From Chromatiaceae bacterium (GTDB lineage Bacteria > Pseudomonadota > Gammaproteobacteria > Chromatiales > Chromatiaceae): 34,367 nucleotides of DNA. Numbering within the stretch: the first letter of the stretch is position 1; each line of letters opens with the position of its first letter. The notes beneath the pieces were generated by a model that was given only the letters and a program-made list of their open reading frames with translations, was not told the DNA's origin and ran no database searches. The DNA lies in NCBI GenBank assembly GCA_013426805.1, contig JACDZG010000082.1:1-34367 (forward strand). Direction: 5' to 3'. Position numbers and translations under genes: made by a program. Of this stretch, positions 1 to 9,572 are shown one piece after another.

Positions 1-289
1 TACTCAAATTATGTATATCTTTCATGACTTTAAATTTAACGAAGTAGAACTAAGGAATGGCACAATTCAGCGCGGTCAGCCTGCTCAACCAAGCCGCGCC
101 CCACTTCACTATTAACCAGATTTTACACATGGCGAGTGGGGTTTTTTGGTATCATGATCGACATGGCTGCACCCTGACGCGGTGCGCCGAAAAATGACGG
201 CTAGCGGCCGGTTGTTGTTGAATCTGTGCTTACCGCATCGTCGCAGCGCCCTATCAAGGCCGGGCCGGTGCTCTAGGGAGACAAGAACG
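1..289. other. non-coding leader upstream of the PKS operon
   Basis: No convincing gene is seen. The first 60 bases are clearly AT-rich compared with the GC-rich PKS that follows, which would suit a promoter region or the edge of an acquired segment. I could not identify a confident -35/-10 pair. A long untranslated leader is possible. Confidence 0.4.
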
Positions 290-382
290 ATGATCACCTT
301 CAACGTGACGGACGGGCGTCGTCTACGCAATGCCGGGATGGACCGGTCCGTGGGGAGCTGGAATCAGGGAGTCACTCGATGA
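290..382 (+). CDS. possible 30-aa leader peptide overlapping the PKS start
   Basis: A 30-codon reading frame starts at ATG 290 behind a good Shine-Dalgarno (AGGGAG, 275-280, nine bases before the start). Its TGA overlaps the PKS ATG in an ATGA arrangement at 379-382, a typical layout for translational coupling. The peptide begins MITFNVTDGRR and ends GVTR. It has no recognisable domain, no signal peptide and no run of one amino acid that would suggest attenuation. It could be a real leader that passes ribosomes to the giant PKS gene, or a chance ORF. The PKS also has its own Shine-Dalgarno inside this frame. Confidence 0.35.
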   Translation: MITFNVTDGRRLRNAGMDRSVGSWNQGVTR

Positions 383-3300
383 GCCGGAAGCAAGTTGCCA
401 TCGTCGGCATGGCGTTCCGACTGCCTGGCACGACTCCGGATCGCTTCTGGTCCGACCTGCTGGCGGGGCGCAATCTGGTCACGGAGGTCGCCGCCGACCG
501 CTGGGCACAGGAATCGTATTGGCACCCGCGCAAGTCGCATCCCGGCACGAGCTACACCTTTGCCGCCGGCTCCATTGGCGATGTCTATGCGTTCGACGCC
601 GGCTTCTTCGGCATCTCGCCGCGCGAGGCCGCCCAGACCGATCCGCAACAACGCCTGCTGCTCGAGCTCGCCTGGGAGGCGCTGGAGAACGCCGGCATTC
701 GTCCGTCCGCCGTGCGCGGCAGCCAGTGCGGCGTTTATATCGGCATTGCCGCCGTCGACTATGCGTTCCGCTTCGCGGACAATCTCGTCGCCATCGATTC
801 CTCGGTCGCCACCGGCACGTCTAACAGCATCGCCGCGAACCGCATCTCGTACGCATTCGACCTGCGCGGGCCCAGCATCGCGGTCGATACCGCGTGCTCG
901 TCCTCGCTCGTCGCGTTCCACCTCGCCTGTCGCTCGATCGTCACCGGCGAAAGCACGCACGCGCTCGCCGGCGGGGTGTCGGTGCATACCCACCCCTACG
1001 GCTTCATTGCCTTCTCGAAGGCGTCGATGCTTTCCAGGCGCGGCGCCTGTAGCGTGTTCGATGCCGCTGGCGACGGCTACGTGCGTTCCGAAGGCGCGGG
1101 TCTGTTCTACCTCAAGGATTACGACTTGGCAATGGCCGACGGCGACCGCATCCTGGCCGTCGTCGCGGGTTCGGCGATCAACGCCGATGGCCGTAAGTCC
1201 GGCCTCACGGTGCCGAGCGCGCAGGCCCAGGCCGCGCTCTTGACCAAGACCTATGCGGAGGCCGGCATCGATCCTGCCGCGATCGACTACCTCGAGGCGC
1301 ACGGCACCGGCACCGCGGTCGGCGACCCGGTGGAAACCCAGGCGCTGGGCGAAGCACTGGGCTGCCGCCGTCCGCGCGGCAATCCGCTGCTCATCGGCTC
1401 CGTCAAGAGCAATACCGGTCACCTCGAGGCGGCCTCCGGTGTCGCGGGCTTGGTCAAGGCCGTGCATTGTATCCAGCACCGCCTCGTTCCGGCGACGATC
1501 CACCTCGACAACCCGAATCCCAGTATCCACTTCGACGAGTGGAACATCCGCGCCGTCACCGCCGCGGTTGCGCTCAAACCCGCGGGCCGCGTTATCGTCG
1601 GGGTCAACTCGTTCGGCTTCGGCGGTGCCAACGCGCACGTCATTCTGGCGAGTCCCGAGCCCCAAGCGCGGGCGGCCGAGCATGTCCCTGTAAACGCGAC
1701 GCTACCTCTGGTGGTGTCCGGCAAGAGCGCCGACGCGCTGAAAGACGCGGCGCGCGACCTCGCGGGATTTCTGCGCCGCGATCACCCTGCGCCCTTCTAC
1801 GACGTGGCGTGGAGCGCTGCATTCCACCACGATTGGCATGAGCACCGCGCCGTGGTGCTCGCCGACAATGCCCAAGCGGCCGCGCAGTCGCTTGATGCAT
1901 TCGCCGAGGGCGTCACTGCCGCAGGTCGGATGGAGTGCGGGGTCGCGCTCGCCCAGCCCACCGCGCTCGCCTTCGTCTATTCCGGCAATGGCGCGCAGTG
2001 GGAAGGGATGGGACGACGCTTGCTCGCCCAAGAACCCCTGTTTCGGGACGCGGTGCGGGCGGTGGACGCAATTTTTCGTCCGCTCGCGGGCTTTTCGCTC
2101 GAGGCCGAGTTGGCCGGCGGGAACGGCAGCGGCCGCTATGAGTACACCGAGGTTGCGCAGCCGGCACTCTTCGCGATGCAAGTGGGCATCACCGAAGTGC
2201 TGCGCAGCCGCGGCGTCGAACCTGTGGCGGTGACCGGCCACAGCGTCGGGGAGGTCGCGGCCGCTTGGGCGGCGGGCGCGCTGACGCTCGAGCAGGCCGT
2301 GCGGGTCATTTATCACCGCAGCAAGCTGCAGGGCATGACCAAGGGCTGCGGGCAGATGACCGCTGTCGCGCTCGGCGAGAACGCCATTGCCGAGCTGATC
2401 GAATCGCTCAACCTCGCGTGCGCGCTCACCGTCGCCGGCATCAACAGCTCGGACAGCGTGACCGTCGCGGGCGAGACGCCGGCGCTGGATCGGCTCGAAG
2501 TTGCGCTGGGGCAGCGCGACCTGTCCTATAAGCGACTCGATCTCGATTACGCCTTCCATAGCCCGGCCATGGATTCGCTGGAAGCAGGCATCCTGGAGGC
2601 GCTCGGCGATTTGCGCCCCGGCGCCGCCGTGGTCGCCTTCCATTCCGCGGTCACCGGGGAACAGCTCGACGGCACCGCGCTCGGCCCCGCGTACTGGTGG
2701 CGCAATATCCGCGAACCGGTGTGCTTCGAGAAAGCAATCAAGAGCATCCTGGCGGACGGGGTGACGGCATTCGTCGAAGTGGGGCCGCATGCGCTGCTGC
2801 GCCGCTACCTGGTGAGCTGTATGCATGACGCCGGCGTGCAGGGCCAGGTCGTGCCGACCGTGCTGCGCGACGACGACGCGTCCGAGCGCCTGTGGAGCGC
2901 GCTATGCCAAGTGATGATCGTCGGCGCGTCGATCGACTGGAGCAAGTTCTTTCCCGTGCGCGGCGCGTTCGTGCAGTTGCCGAACTACGCGTGGCAGCGC
3001 GAGCGCCATTTGCACACACTCTCGCCGGAGTCCGGCCTCCATCGCCACCGGGAGCACCCGCTGCTCGGCTACCGCCTGCACGAGATCGAATGGGCGTGGG
3101 AAAACCAGATCGATACCCAGCTCAATCCCAGCTTCGCGGATCATGTCATCGGCGACGCCATCGTGATGCCGGGCACCGCATTCGCCGAGATGGCGCTGGC
3201 GGCGGCGCGCCTGTGGCACGGCGGCGATCAAGTCGAGCTCGAACAGCTCGAAATCCGCTCGCCGCTCGTGCTTGCGGAGTCGCAATCGAAAGTCGTGCGC

Positions 3301-6300
3301 TTCATTATCGACCCCACGGACGGCGGCTTCACGATCCGCAGCCGCGACCACGGGACGGAAGAGGCGTGGACGCTGCACGCGACCGGCCGTATCATCGAAG
3401 AACCGCACGACATCCTGGGGCCGCAGGCGCTGCTCACCCTGCCGACGCGTCCGGCCGATACGAACGGCGATGCGCACCGGATGCTTACCGGCGCCGTCGG
3501 GCTCGATTACGGTCCGGCCTTCCGCGCGCTCGAGTCGATCTGGGTCGAGGACGGCTCGGTCTGCGCGACCTTCCATATTCCGCACGCGATCGAGTCGGAA
3601 CTCGCCGCGTTCGACCTGCATCCAGCCCTGCTCGACTGCGCGTTCCAGCTCATCATCCAACTCCTGAAAGAGGACTACCTTACGCAGTCCGGCGCGGTCT
3701 ACGTGCCCGCCAAGATCGTCGGCCTGCATTTTCGCACCGGCAAGGGGACGCCGCACAGCGCACGCGCGACGCTGTTGAAGTGCAGCCCGTACTCGATCAC
3801 GGCGGCGTTCACGCTCTACGACGCGGACGGTGAGCGGCTCGCGTGGATCCGCGAGGCGCGCTTCAGCAGCATCCGGCTCCGCAAGAACCCGGCCGACCGC
3901 CTGCGCTATATCGATTACCACTGCATCCCGCACCCGCACCCGCTGGAGTCCGCCGCCGCACCCCACCGGTTATTCGATCAGTTGCACGCGCAGCTCACCG
4001 ACGTGGCCCAGTTGGCCGTGAGGAACGGCACGCTGCAGCGCTACACCGCCGAAATCGAGCCGCTGCTCGATACGCTGTGCGGCCGCTTCGCCGCCGACGC
4101 GCTGAAGGCGCTGGCTGCCGACGGCCAGGTGCTGCGGCAGGCAGACGTGGCGGCCTGCGCCAACGCCGACCCGGAGACGGCGGGGCTCCTCGCGCGCCTG
4201 ATCGGCATCGCGCAGGAAGACAAGGCGATGACGTCAGCGGGCCAGGAATGGCACTTCGCAGCGGATGAGGATCAGCCTTCGGCTCAGGATATCTGGAACG
4301 GTCTCATTGCGGATTATCCGGATTTCCTGCCGGTGCTCCACGGTGTCGGGCGGGTGGGCATGCATCTCGCCGACCTGCTGCGCGGCCGCTGTCGTCTGGA
4401 GCAACTGTTGCCGCGTGAGTGCACGCCGAGCCGCCTGATGCGCCTCCTGCTTGCGGAAGCAGGCCTGTCCGCGATCGTGCACGCGCTCCAGGATCTCGTC
4501 CCGCACAGTCTCGCGCAACTGCCGACGGGCAAGCGTTTGCGCATCGTCGAGATCGGCGCGGGTAGTCCGACATTCGCGGCCAACCTGTGCAAGGCCCTGG
4601 ACTTCGACCGCTGCGACTACGTTTTCGCGACGACGGTGCCGGGGACCGCCGAGGACTGCCATCCTCTGCTGGAAGCTTTTCCCGGCGTGGAAGTGCGCCA
4701 AGTCGGGGTTGATGCGCCTGACGCGGGAGTGATTCCGCCGAACGAGCAATTCCATCTCGCGCTGGTGACCGCGGACTTCGCGACCGGGCAGGAAGCCGCC
4801 GTTGCGCTCGCCTGGGTGAAGCGGCGGCTGGCCGCCAGCGGTGCCGTACTCGTCGTCGAGCAGCATCCGTCGCGTTGGTTGGACCTGGTTTTCGGCGGGC
4901 GGCGCGACTGGTGGACCGATGCGTCCGGCAGCCACTGGAGCTCCCACTACAGACCCGCGGCTTTCCGGCTCAAACAGATGCAGACACACGGCTACCAATC
5001 CGCTGCCGTGCTCGAGCTGTCCGCGGACGGTGGCTCGGGTCCGTACCTGCTGCTCGCGCAGGAGACCGACCATGCCGGTACCGTTTCACCTGCGGCTGCG
5101 GCAGCCGCGCGGACCTGGGTACTGCTGACCGACCAGGAGGGATTCGCGGCGCGGTTTACAGACGCGATGACGCGTACCCTGGAGGCCTGCGGCGACCGCG
5201 TCGTGCAGGTCACGCCGGGCCGCCGGCACCAGCGCCTCGCCGGCGATTCCGGCGGCGACTCAATGAACGCCTTCGATGAGGGCCAGCTCGAAAGTCTGTT
5301 CCGGGAGCTCGGCCCGGCGGGTCAGGTTGCCGGCATCCTGCATCTTCACGGCCTGCGCGCACCTTCGCGGAACGCCACCCCAACGCTGCTCCTCGAACAG
5401 CAGATCGACCGCTGTGTGTCGGCCGCGACCGTCACGAAGGTGTGCGCAGCGGCCGGCACCCGTTCGACCCTGTGGCTCGTCACGGCACGCGCCACGACGG
5501 TGGATCTGTCCGCGGAGGTCAACCTTGCCGCAGGCACGGACGCCGCGCTGTGGGGGTTCGGCCGCACACTCATGAATGAGGCATCCGACCTGTCGGTACG
5601 CCTCGTGGACATCGACGCCGCTGCGGCCCTCGATACCATCGTCGCCACGCTGGCGCGGGAGATCGCTCACCCGGACGCCGAGCAGGAGATCATACTGACG
5701 GCCTCCGGCGACCGCTACGTGCCGCGGCTGCGTGTCGAGCCGGCGGCATCCCGCCCGCCCGCACCACACGCGGCCGCCGACGCCGCGACGCTGCGCCTCG
5801 GGCTGCAGTTTCCGGGACAGCTTCGCAACCTGCGCTGGGAGCTACACCCGCGTACGCGGCCCGGGTCTGACGAGCTGGAAGTCGCGGTGCATGCGACCGG
5901 CCTCAACTTCCGGGACGTCATGTATGCGCTCGGGCTGTTGACTGACGAAGTGATCGAAGGCGGCTTCGCAGGCCCTACGCTGGGTCTCGAGTTTGCAGGT
6001 GTCGTGACCGGCATTGGCCCTCAGGTGCGCGGCTTCGCCCTGGGCGACCGCGTCGTCGGCTTCGGGCCGATGAGCTTCGCCACCCGCGTCGTGACGCGGG
6101 CGGTCTGCGTCTCCCCAATACCCGCCGACATGTCGTTCGAGGCCGCGGCGACGATCCCCAGTACCTTTTTCACCGTTTACTACTCCCTGAACCATCTTGC
6201 GCGCCTGGCGGAAGGCGAGAAAATTCTGATCCACGGCGCTGCGGGCGGCGTCGGCATCGCCGCGATTCAGGTGGCGAAACACTGTGGCGCCGAGATCTTC

Positions 6301-8046
6301 GCCACCGCCGGTTCCGACGAGAAGCGCGACTTCCTGCGCCTGTTGGGCGTCCCTCATGTGCTTGACTCACGCTCGCTCGCCTACGCCGACGCGATCCTCG
6401 CGATCACCGAAGGCAAGGGCGTCGACGTTGTGCTCAACTCGCTCGCGGGTGAGGCGATCAACCGCAACCTGCGCGTGCTGAAACCGTTCGGTCGCTTTCT
6501 CGAACTGGGCAAGCGTGACTTCCAGGAAAACACGCGCATTGGCCTGCGTCCGTTCCGCAACAACATCAGCTACTTCGGCATCGACGCGGACCAGTTGATG
6601 AAGGAGCGCCCGGATCTTACCGCACAGATCTTCCGCGAGATGATCGGGCTATTCAACGAGGGCGTGCTGCATCCGCTGCCCTATCGTTGCTTCGAGGCTG
6701 GGCAGGTCGTCGACGCATTCCGCCACATGCAGCAATCGCGTCAGATCGGCAAGATCGTCGTGACCTACCGCGACGGCGTCCAGCCTACGCACGGCGGCCA
6801 GTCCGAGCGCGGCAGGCTCGAACTGCCGGCCGACGCGACCTATCTCGTGACCGGCGGGCTCTCCGGTTTCGGGCTGAAGACGGCCCAGTGGCTGGCCGCC
6901 CGCGGCGCTTCCAACTTGGTGCTGGTGAGCCGCAGCGGGCCGGTGACCGACGAGGCGCGCGCGGGCATCGCGCAGCTCGAGGCGGCCGGGGTGAGCGTGC
7001 GCGCCGCCGCGTGCGACATCACGGATCGTGAGGCGCTGGCTGCACTGCTGTCCGCGATCGCGGTCGTCATGCCGCCACTGCGGGGCATCGTGCACGCGGC
7101 CGCCGTCTACGAGGACGGGCTGGCGCGCAACCTCACCCGCGAGCAGATCCGCCGGGTGCTCGCGCCCAAGATGCTTGGCGCCTATTATCTGCACCAATTG
7201 ACGCTGACCATGGATCTCGATCTGTTCATCCTGTTCTCGTCGGCGACCACGCTGTTTGGCAACCCGGGGCAGGGCAACTACGTCGCGGCCAACGCGGCGA
7301 TCGAGGCGCTCGCCGCTTCCCGCCGCGCGGCGCGGTTGCCGGCATTGTGTGTGCGCTGGGGTGCGATTGACGACGCTGGCTATCTCGCGCGCAACACTCA
7401 GATCAAAGAGGCGTTGCAGAACCGCATGGGCGGCGCGGCGATTCCGTCCGCGGTCGCACTCGACGCGCTCGAGGATCTGGTGCTGGCCGACCGCTCCGGT
7501 CTGGGCGTCATGGAACTCGATTGGCGCGCGCTGAGCCGCTTCCTGCCGACGGCGCGCTCGCCGAAGTTCAGCGATCTGGCTCAAGGCGTGGACGACATCG
7601 CGGTGGATGAGGACAGCAGCGGAGACCTGCGCCGCATGGTGGCCACGCTGCCTGCCCAAGCGCTCGAAGCCGCGGTCGCCGACCTGCTCAAGAAGGAAGT
7701 CGGCGACATTCTGCGCATCGCGCCGGACAAAATCGACGAAAACCGCTCGCTATACGACATGGGCTTCGACTCGCTGATGGGTGTGGAGCTGGCCACGGCG
7801 GTCGAAGCGCGCTTCACGGTCCGCCTGCCGGTCATGGCGATCAGCGAGAGCCCGACGGTGGCGAAGCTGTCCGCACGCATCCTAGCCCAACTGACCAGTA
7901 CGGACCAGGAAGGGGACGAACTGGACGATCACATGCGGCAGGTCGCGACGCGATACGCCGATGACGAACATGCCGAAACCTACGCGAAAGTTGCCGAAGA
8001 GCTGCGCTCCGGCGGGTTGACGACCACCACCCGGATGATTCAGTGA
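379..8046 (+). CDS. highly reducing type I polyketide synthase (KS-AT-DH-MT-ER-KR-ACP)
   Basis: This 2555-aa single-module PKS carries every reducing domain, so it probably acts iteratively to build a largely saturated chain. The ketosynthase (about 5-430) has Cys173 in DTACSSSL and His308 and His348 (EAHGTG, NTGHLEAA). The acyltransferase (about 530-830) has Ser622 in GHSVGE. Its YAFHS at 724 is intermediate between malonyl and methylmalonyl signatures. The dehydratase (about 890-1180) keeps His922 and Asp1086. A methyltransferase-like region spans about 1210-1560 (EIGAGS at 1391). A structural KR half, an enoylreductase (about 1800-2130, HGAAGGVG at 1952), a ketoreductase (about 2150-2340, Tyr2301) and an ACP (Ser2465 in GFDSL) follow. 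There is no thioesterase, so release must be done in trans, most likely by the adjacent AOS. AGGGAG at 366-371 supports the ATG. The domain order equals that known for fungal Fum1. Confidence 0.95.
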   Translation: MSRKQVAIVGMAFRLPGTTPDRFWSDLLAGRNLVTEVAADRWAQESYWHPRKSHPGTSYTFAAGSIGDVYAFDAGFFGISPREAAQTDPQQRLLLELAWEALENAGIRPSAVRGSQCGVYIGIAAVDYAFRFADNLVAIDSSVATGTSNSIAANRISYAFDLRGPSIAVDTACSSSLVAFHLACRSIVTGESTHALAGGVSVHTHPYGFIAFSKASMLSRRGACSVFDAAGDGYVRSEGAGLFYLKDYDLAMADGDRILAVVAGSAINADGRKSGLTVPSAQAQAALLTKTYAEAGIDPAAIDYLEAHGTGTAVGDPVETQALGEALGCRRPRGNPLLIGSVKSNTGHLEAASGVAGLVKAVHCIQHRLVPATIHLDNPNPSIHFDEWNIRAVTAAVALKPAGRVIVGVNSFGFGGANAHVILASPEPQARAAEHVPVNATLPLVVSGKSADALKDAARDLAGFLRRDHPAPFYDVAWSAAFHHDWHEHRAVVLADNAQAAAQSLDAFAEGVTAAGRMECGVALAQPTALAFVYSGNGAQWEGMGRRLLAQEPLFRDAVRAVDAIFRPLAGFSLEAELAGGNGSGRYEYTEVAQPALFAMQVGITEVLRSRGVEPVAVTGHSVGEVAAAWAAGALTLEQAVRVIYHRSKLQGMTKGCGQMTAVALGENAIAELIESLNLACALTVAGINSSDSVTVAGETPALDRLEVALGQRDLSYKRLDLDYAFHSPAMDSLEAGILEALGDLRPGAAVVAFHSAVTGEQLDGTALGPAYWWRNIREPVCFEKAIKSILADGVTAFVEVGPHALLRRYLVSCMHDAGVQGQVVPTVLRDDDASERLWSALCQVMIVGASIDWSKFFPVRGAFVQLPNYAWQRERHLHTLSPESGLHRHREHPLLGYRLHEIEWAWENQIDTQLNPSFADHVIGDAIVMPGTAFAEMALAAARLWHGGDQVELEQLEIRSPLVLAESQSKVVRFIIDPTDGGFTIRSRDHGTEEAWTLHATGRIIEEPHDILGPQALLTLPTRPADTNGDAHRMLTGAVGLDYGPAFRALESIWVEDGSVCATFHIPHAIESELAAFDLHPALLDCAFQLIIQLLKEDYLTQSGAVYVPAKIVGLHFRTGKGTPHSARATLLKCSPYSITAAFTLYDADGERLAWIREARFSSIRLRKNPADRLRYIDYHCIPHPHPLESAAAPHRLFDQLHAQLTDVAQLAVRNGTLQRYTAEIEPLLDTLCGRFAADALKALAADGQVLRQADVAACANADPETAGLLARLIGIAQEDKAMTSAGQEWHFAADEDQPSAQDIWNGLIADYPDFLPVLHGVGRVGMHLADLLRGRCRLEQLLPRECTPSRLMRLLLAEAGLSAIVHALQDLVPHSLAQLPTGKRLRIVEIGAGSPTFAANLCKALDFDRCDYVFATTVPGTAEDCHPLLEAFPGVEVRQVGVDAPDAGVIPPNEQFHLALVTADFATGQEAAVALAWVKRRLAASGAVLVVEQHPSRWLDLVFGGRRDWWTDASGSHWSSHYRPAAFRLKQMQTHGYQSAAVLELSADGGSGPYLLLAQETDHAGTVSPAAAAAARTWVLLTDQEGFAARFTDAMTRTLEACGDRVVQVTPGRRHQRLAGDSGGDSMNAFDEGQLESLFRELGPAGQVAGILHLHGLRAPSRNATPTLLLEQQIDRCVSAATVTKVCAAAGTRSTLWLVTARATTVDLSAEVNLAAGTDAALWGFGRTLMNEASDLSVRLVDIDAAAALDTIVATLAREIAHPDAEQEIILTASGDRYVPRLRVEPAASRPPAPHAAADAATLRLGLQFPGQLRNLRWELHPRTRPGSDELEVAVHATGLNFRDVMYALGLLTDEVIEGGFAGPTLGLEFAGVVTGIGPQVRGFALGDRVVGFGPMSFATRVVTRAVCVSPIPADMSFEAAATIPSTFFTVYYSLNHLARLAEGEKILIHGAAGGVGIAAIQVAKHCGAEIFATAGSDEKRDFLRLLGVPHVLDSRSLAYADAILAITEGKGVDVVLNSLAGEAINRNLRVLKPFGRFLELGKRDFQENTRIGLRPFRNNISYFGIDADQLMKERPDLTAQIFREMIGLFNEGVLHPLPYRCFEAGQVVDAFRHMQQSRQIGKIVVTYRDGVQPTHGGQSERGRLELPADATYLVTGGLSGFGLKTAQWLAARGASNLVLVSRSGPVTDEARAGIAQLEAAGVSVRAAACDITDREALAALLSAIAVVMPPLRGIVHAAAVYEDGLARNLTREQIRRVLAPKMLGAYYLHQLTLTMDLDLFILFSSATTLFGNPGQGNYVAANAAIEALAASRRAARLPALCVRWGAIDDAGYLARNTQIKEALQNRMGGAAIPSAVALDALEDLVLADRSGLGVMELDWRALSRFLPTARSPKFSDLAQGVDDIAVDEDSSGDLRRMVATLPAQALEAAVADLLKKEVGDILRIAPDKIDENRSLYDMGFDSLMGVELATAVEARFTVRLPVMAISESPTVAKLSARILAQLTSTDQEGDELDDHMRQVATRYADDEHAETYAKVAEELRSGGLTTTTRMIQ

Positions 8047-8070
8047 AGCCGGTTTTAAGACTCGAGTTTC

Positions 8071-9483
8071 ATGCCGCGTCATGCGGACGCCGCAATGCTC
8101 TTGGAACTTGCCACTCGGAGCTTGCATCGAATGACTCATAGAAGTTCACGCGGCTATAACCCACAGATGAAGGAGCGCCTGATCCAGCAGGCGCTCGAGC
8201 GTCGACAGCGCCGTGTCGACACGCCGGAGATGCCACCCGTGCCGGTCGCGGCCGAGGTCCGCGCACCCGCCGATATCCCGGCGCGAAAATACCGCTTTCA
8301 CCTCCATCCCGGTTATGTACAACTGCGTCTCATCATCGACGGTTCAGCGAAGCTCGGCATCGCCAACCCCTACTTCAAGGTGCACGACGGTATCGCCGGC
8401 GTAACCACCTGCATCGGCGGTAAGGACTACCTCAACTACGCGAGCTACAACTATCTGGGATACTGCGGCGACCCGCGCGTCAGCGACGCCGCGAAGACGG
8501 CTATCGACCGCTGCGGCACTTCAGTCTCGGCAAGCCGGCTCGTATCAGGCGAGCGCGGTGTGCACCGGGAACTCGAACGCGCGCTGGCGCAAACCTACGG
8601 TGTGGACGACGCCATTACTTTCGTCAGCGGGCACGCCACCAACGTCACGGTCATCGGCTATTTATTCGGTCCCAAAGACCTGATCCTGCACGACACGCTC
8701 GTGCACAACAGCGTCCTGCAGGGAATTCAGCTGTCGGGCGCGCATCGCCTGCCTTTCCCGCACAACGATTGGGCCGCACTCGAGGCGATCCTCACCGCGC
8801 AGCGGCACCAATTCGAGCGCGTGCTGATCGTCGTCGAGGGCATCTTCAGCATGGACGGGGATTACCCCGACTTGCCTCGCTTCATCGAGCTGAAGCGCCG
8901 ACACGGCGCCTTCCTGATGGTGGACGAGGCCCACTCGTTCGGTGTGATGGGACCGACGGGACTCGGTATCCGTGAGCATTTCGGGCTCGCGGGCTCCGAC
9001 GTGGATATCTGGATGGGCACCCTTTCCAAAACGCTGGCGAGCTGCGGCGGCTACATCGCCGGCGAGACCGCACTGATCGAGCACCTCAAATTTCTCACGC
9101 CGGGTTTTCTATACAGCGTCGGCATGACACCGCCGACGGCCGCCTCCGCGCTCGCCGCGCTGCAGTTGATGCGTCAAGAGCCGGAAAGGGTCGCGGCACT
9201 GCAGGCGTGCGGCATTCTCTTTCGCGATGAAGCGCGCGCGGCGGGCATCGACACCGGCTTCAGCACGGGACTAGCCGTCGTCCCGGCGCTTACCGGCAGT
9301 TCAGTCAAGGCGCTGAAGCTCTCACATGCGCTGCTTGAGCGCGGCATCCATGTGCAACCCATCCTCTACCCGGCAGTCCCTGAAAAGGCCGCGCGACTGC
9401 GCTTCTTCATGAACTGTGAACATACGGAACAGCAGATCCACGACACGGTGCGGGCGCTGAAGGAAGAATCGGCCCGCGTCTGA
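8071..9483 (+). CDS. PLP-dependent alpha-oxoamine synthase (polyketide-releasing aminotransferase family)
   Basis: This is a fold-type I PLP enzyme of the group that includes serine palmitoyltransferase, KBL, BioF and ALAS. These enzymes condense an acyl thioester with an amino acid and lose CO2. Counting from ATG 8071, the PLP lysine is Lys320 in GTLSKTL, and Asp285 and His288 lie in DEAHSFG. The core is continuous from about residue 73 to 465. It begins 24 bases after the PKS stop on the same strand, and the PKS lacks a thioesterase, so it probably offloads the ACP-bound chain as an alpha-amino ketone. The start is uncertain: ATGs at 8131 and 8167 would shorten the poorly conserved N-terminus, and none has a strong ribosome binding site. 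The amino acid substrate (Gly, Ala or Ser) cannot be read from the sequence. Confidence 0.92.
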   Translation: MPRHADAAMLLELATRSLHRMTHRSSRGYNPQMKERLIQQALERRQRRVDTPEMPPVPVAAEVRAPADIPARKYRFHLHPGYVQLRLIIDGSAKLGIANPYFKVHDGIAGVTTCIGGKDYLNYASYNYLGYCGDPRVSDAAKTAIDRCGTSVSASRLVSGERGVHRELERALAQTYGVDDAITFVSGHATNVTVIGYLFGPKDLILHDTLVHNSVLQGIQLSGAHRLPFPHNDWAALEAILTAQRHQFERVLIVVEGIFSMDGDYPDLPRFIELKRRHGAFLMVDEAHSFGVMGPTGLGIREHFGLAGSDVDIWMGTLSKTLASCGGYIAGETALIEHLKFLTPGFLYSVGMTPPTAASALAALQLMRQEPERVAALQACGILFRDEARAAGIDTGFSTGLAVVPALTGSSVKALKLSHALLERGIHVQPILYPAVPEKAARLRFFMNCEHTEQQIHDTVRALKEESARV

Positions 9484-9572
9484 CGCGCGCAGCCGGCTCG
9501 ATTAGGGTTCCGGCCAGGCCGTCGCAAGCCGGATCGACCAGCGGCGGCCGGGTCTTGCCCGCGCCGCCCGCC

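Noticed and set aside
364-1683. Long minus-strand open frame opposite the PKS ketosynthase
   Set aside because: It is an antisense shadow in GC-rich DNA, with Arg/Gly/Ala-rich sequence, no domain, and full overlap with the strongly supported PKS.
9484-9572. Terminator between the convergent AOS and ADC-like genes
   Set aside because: The gap is GC-rich with only short imperfect stems and no T-run on either strand.
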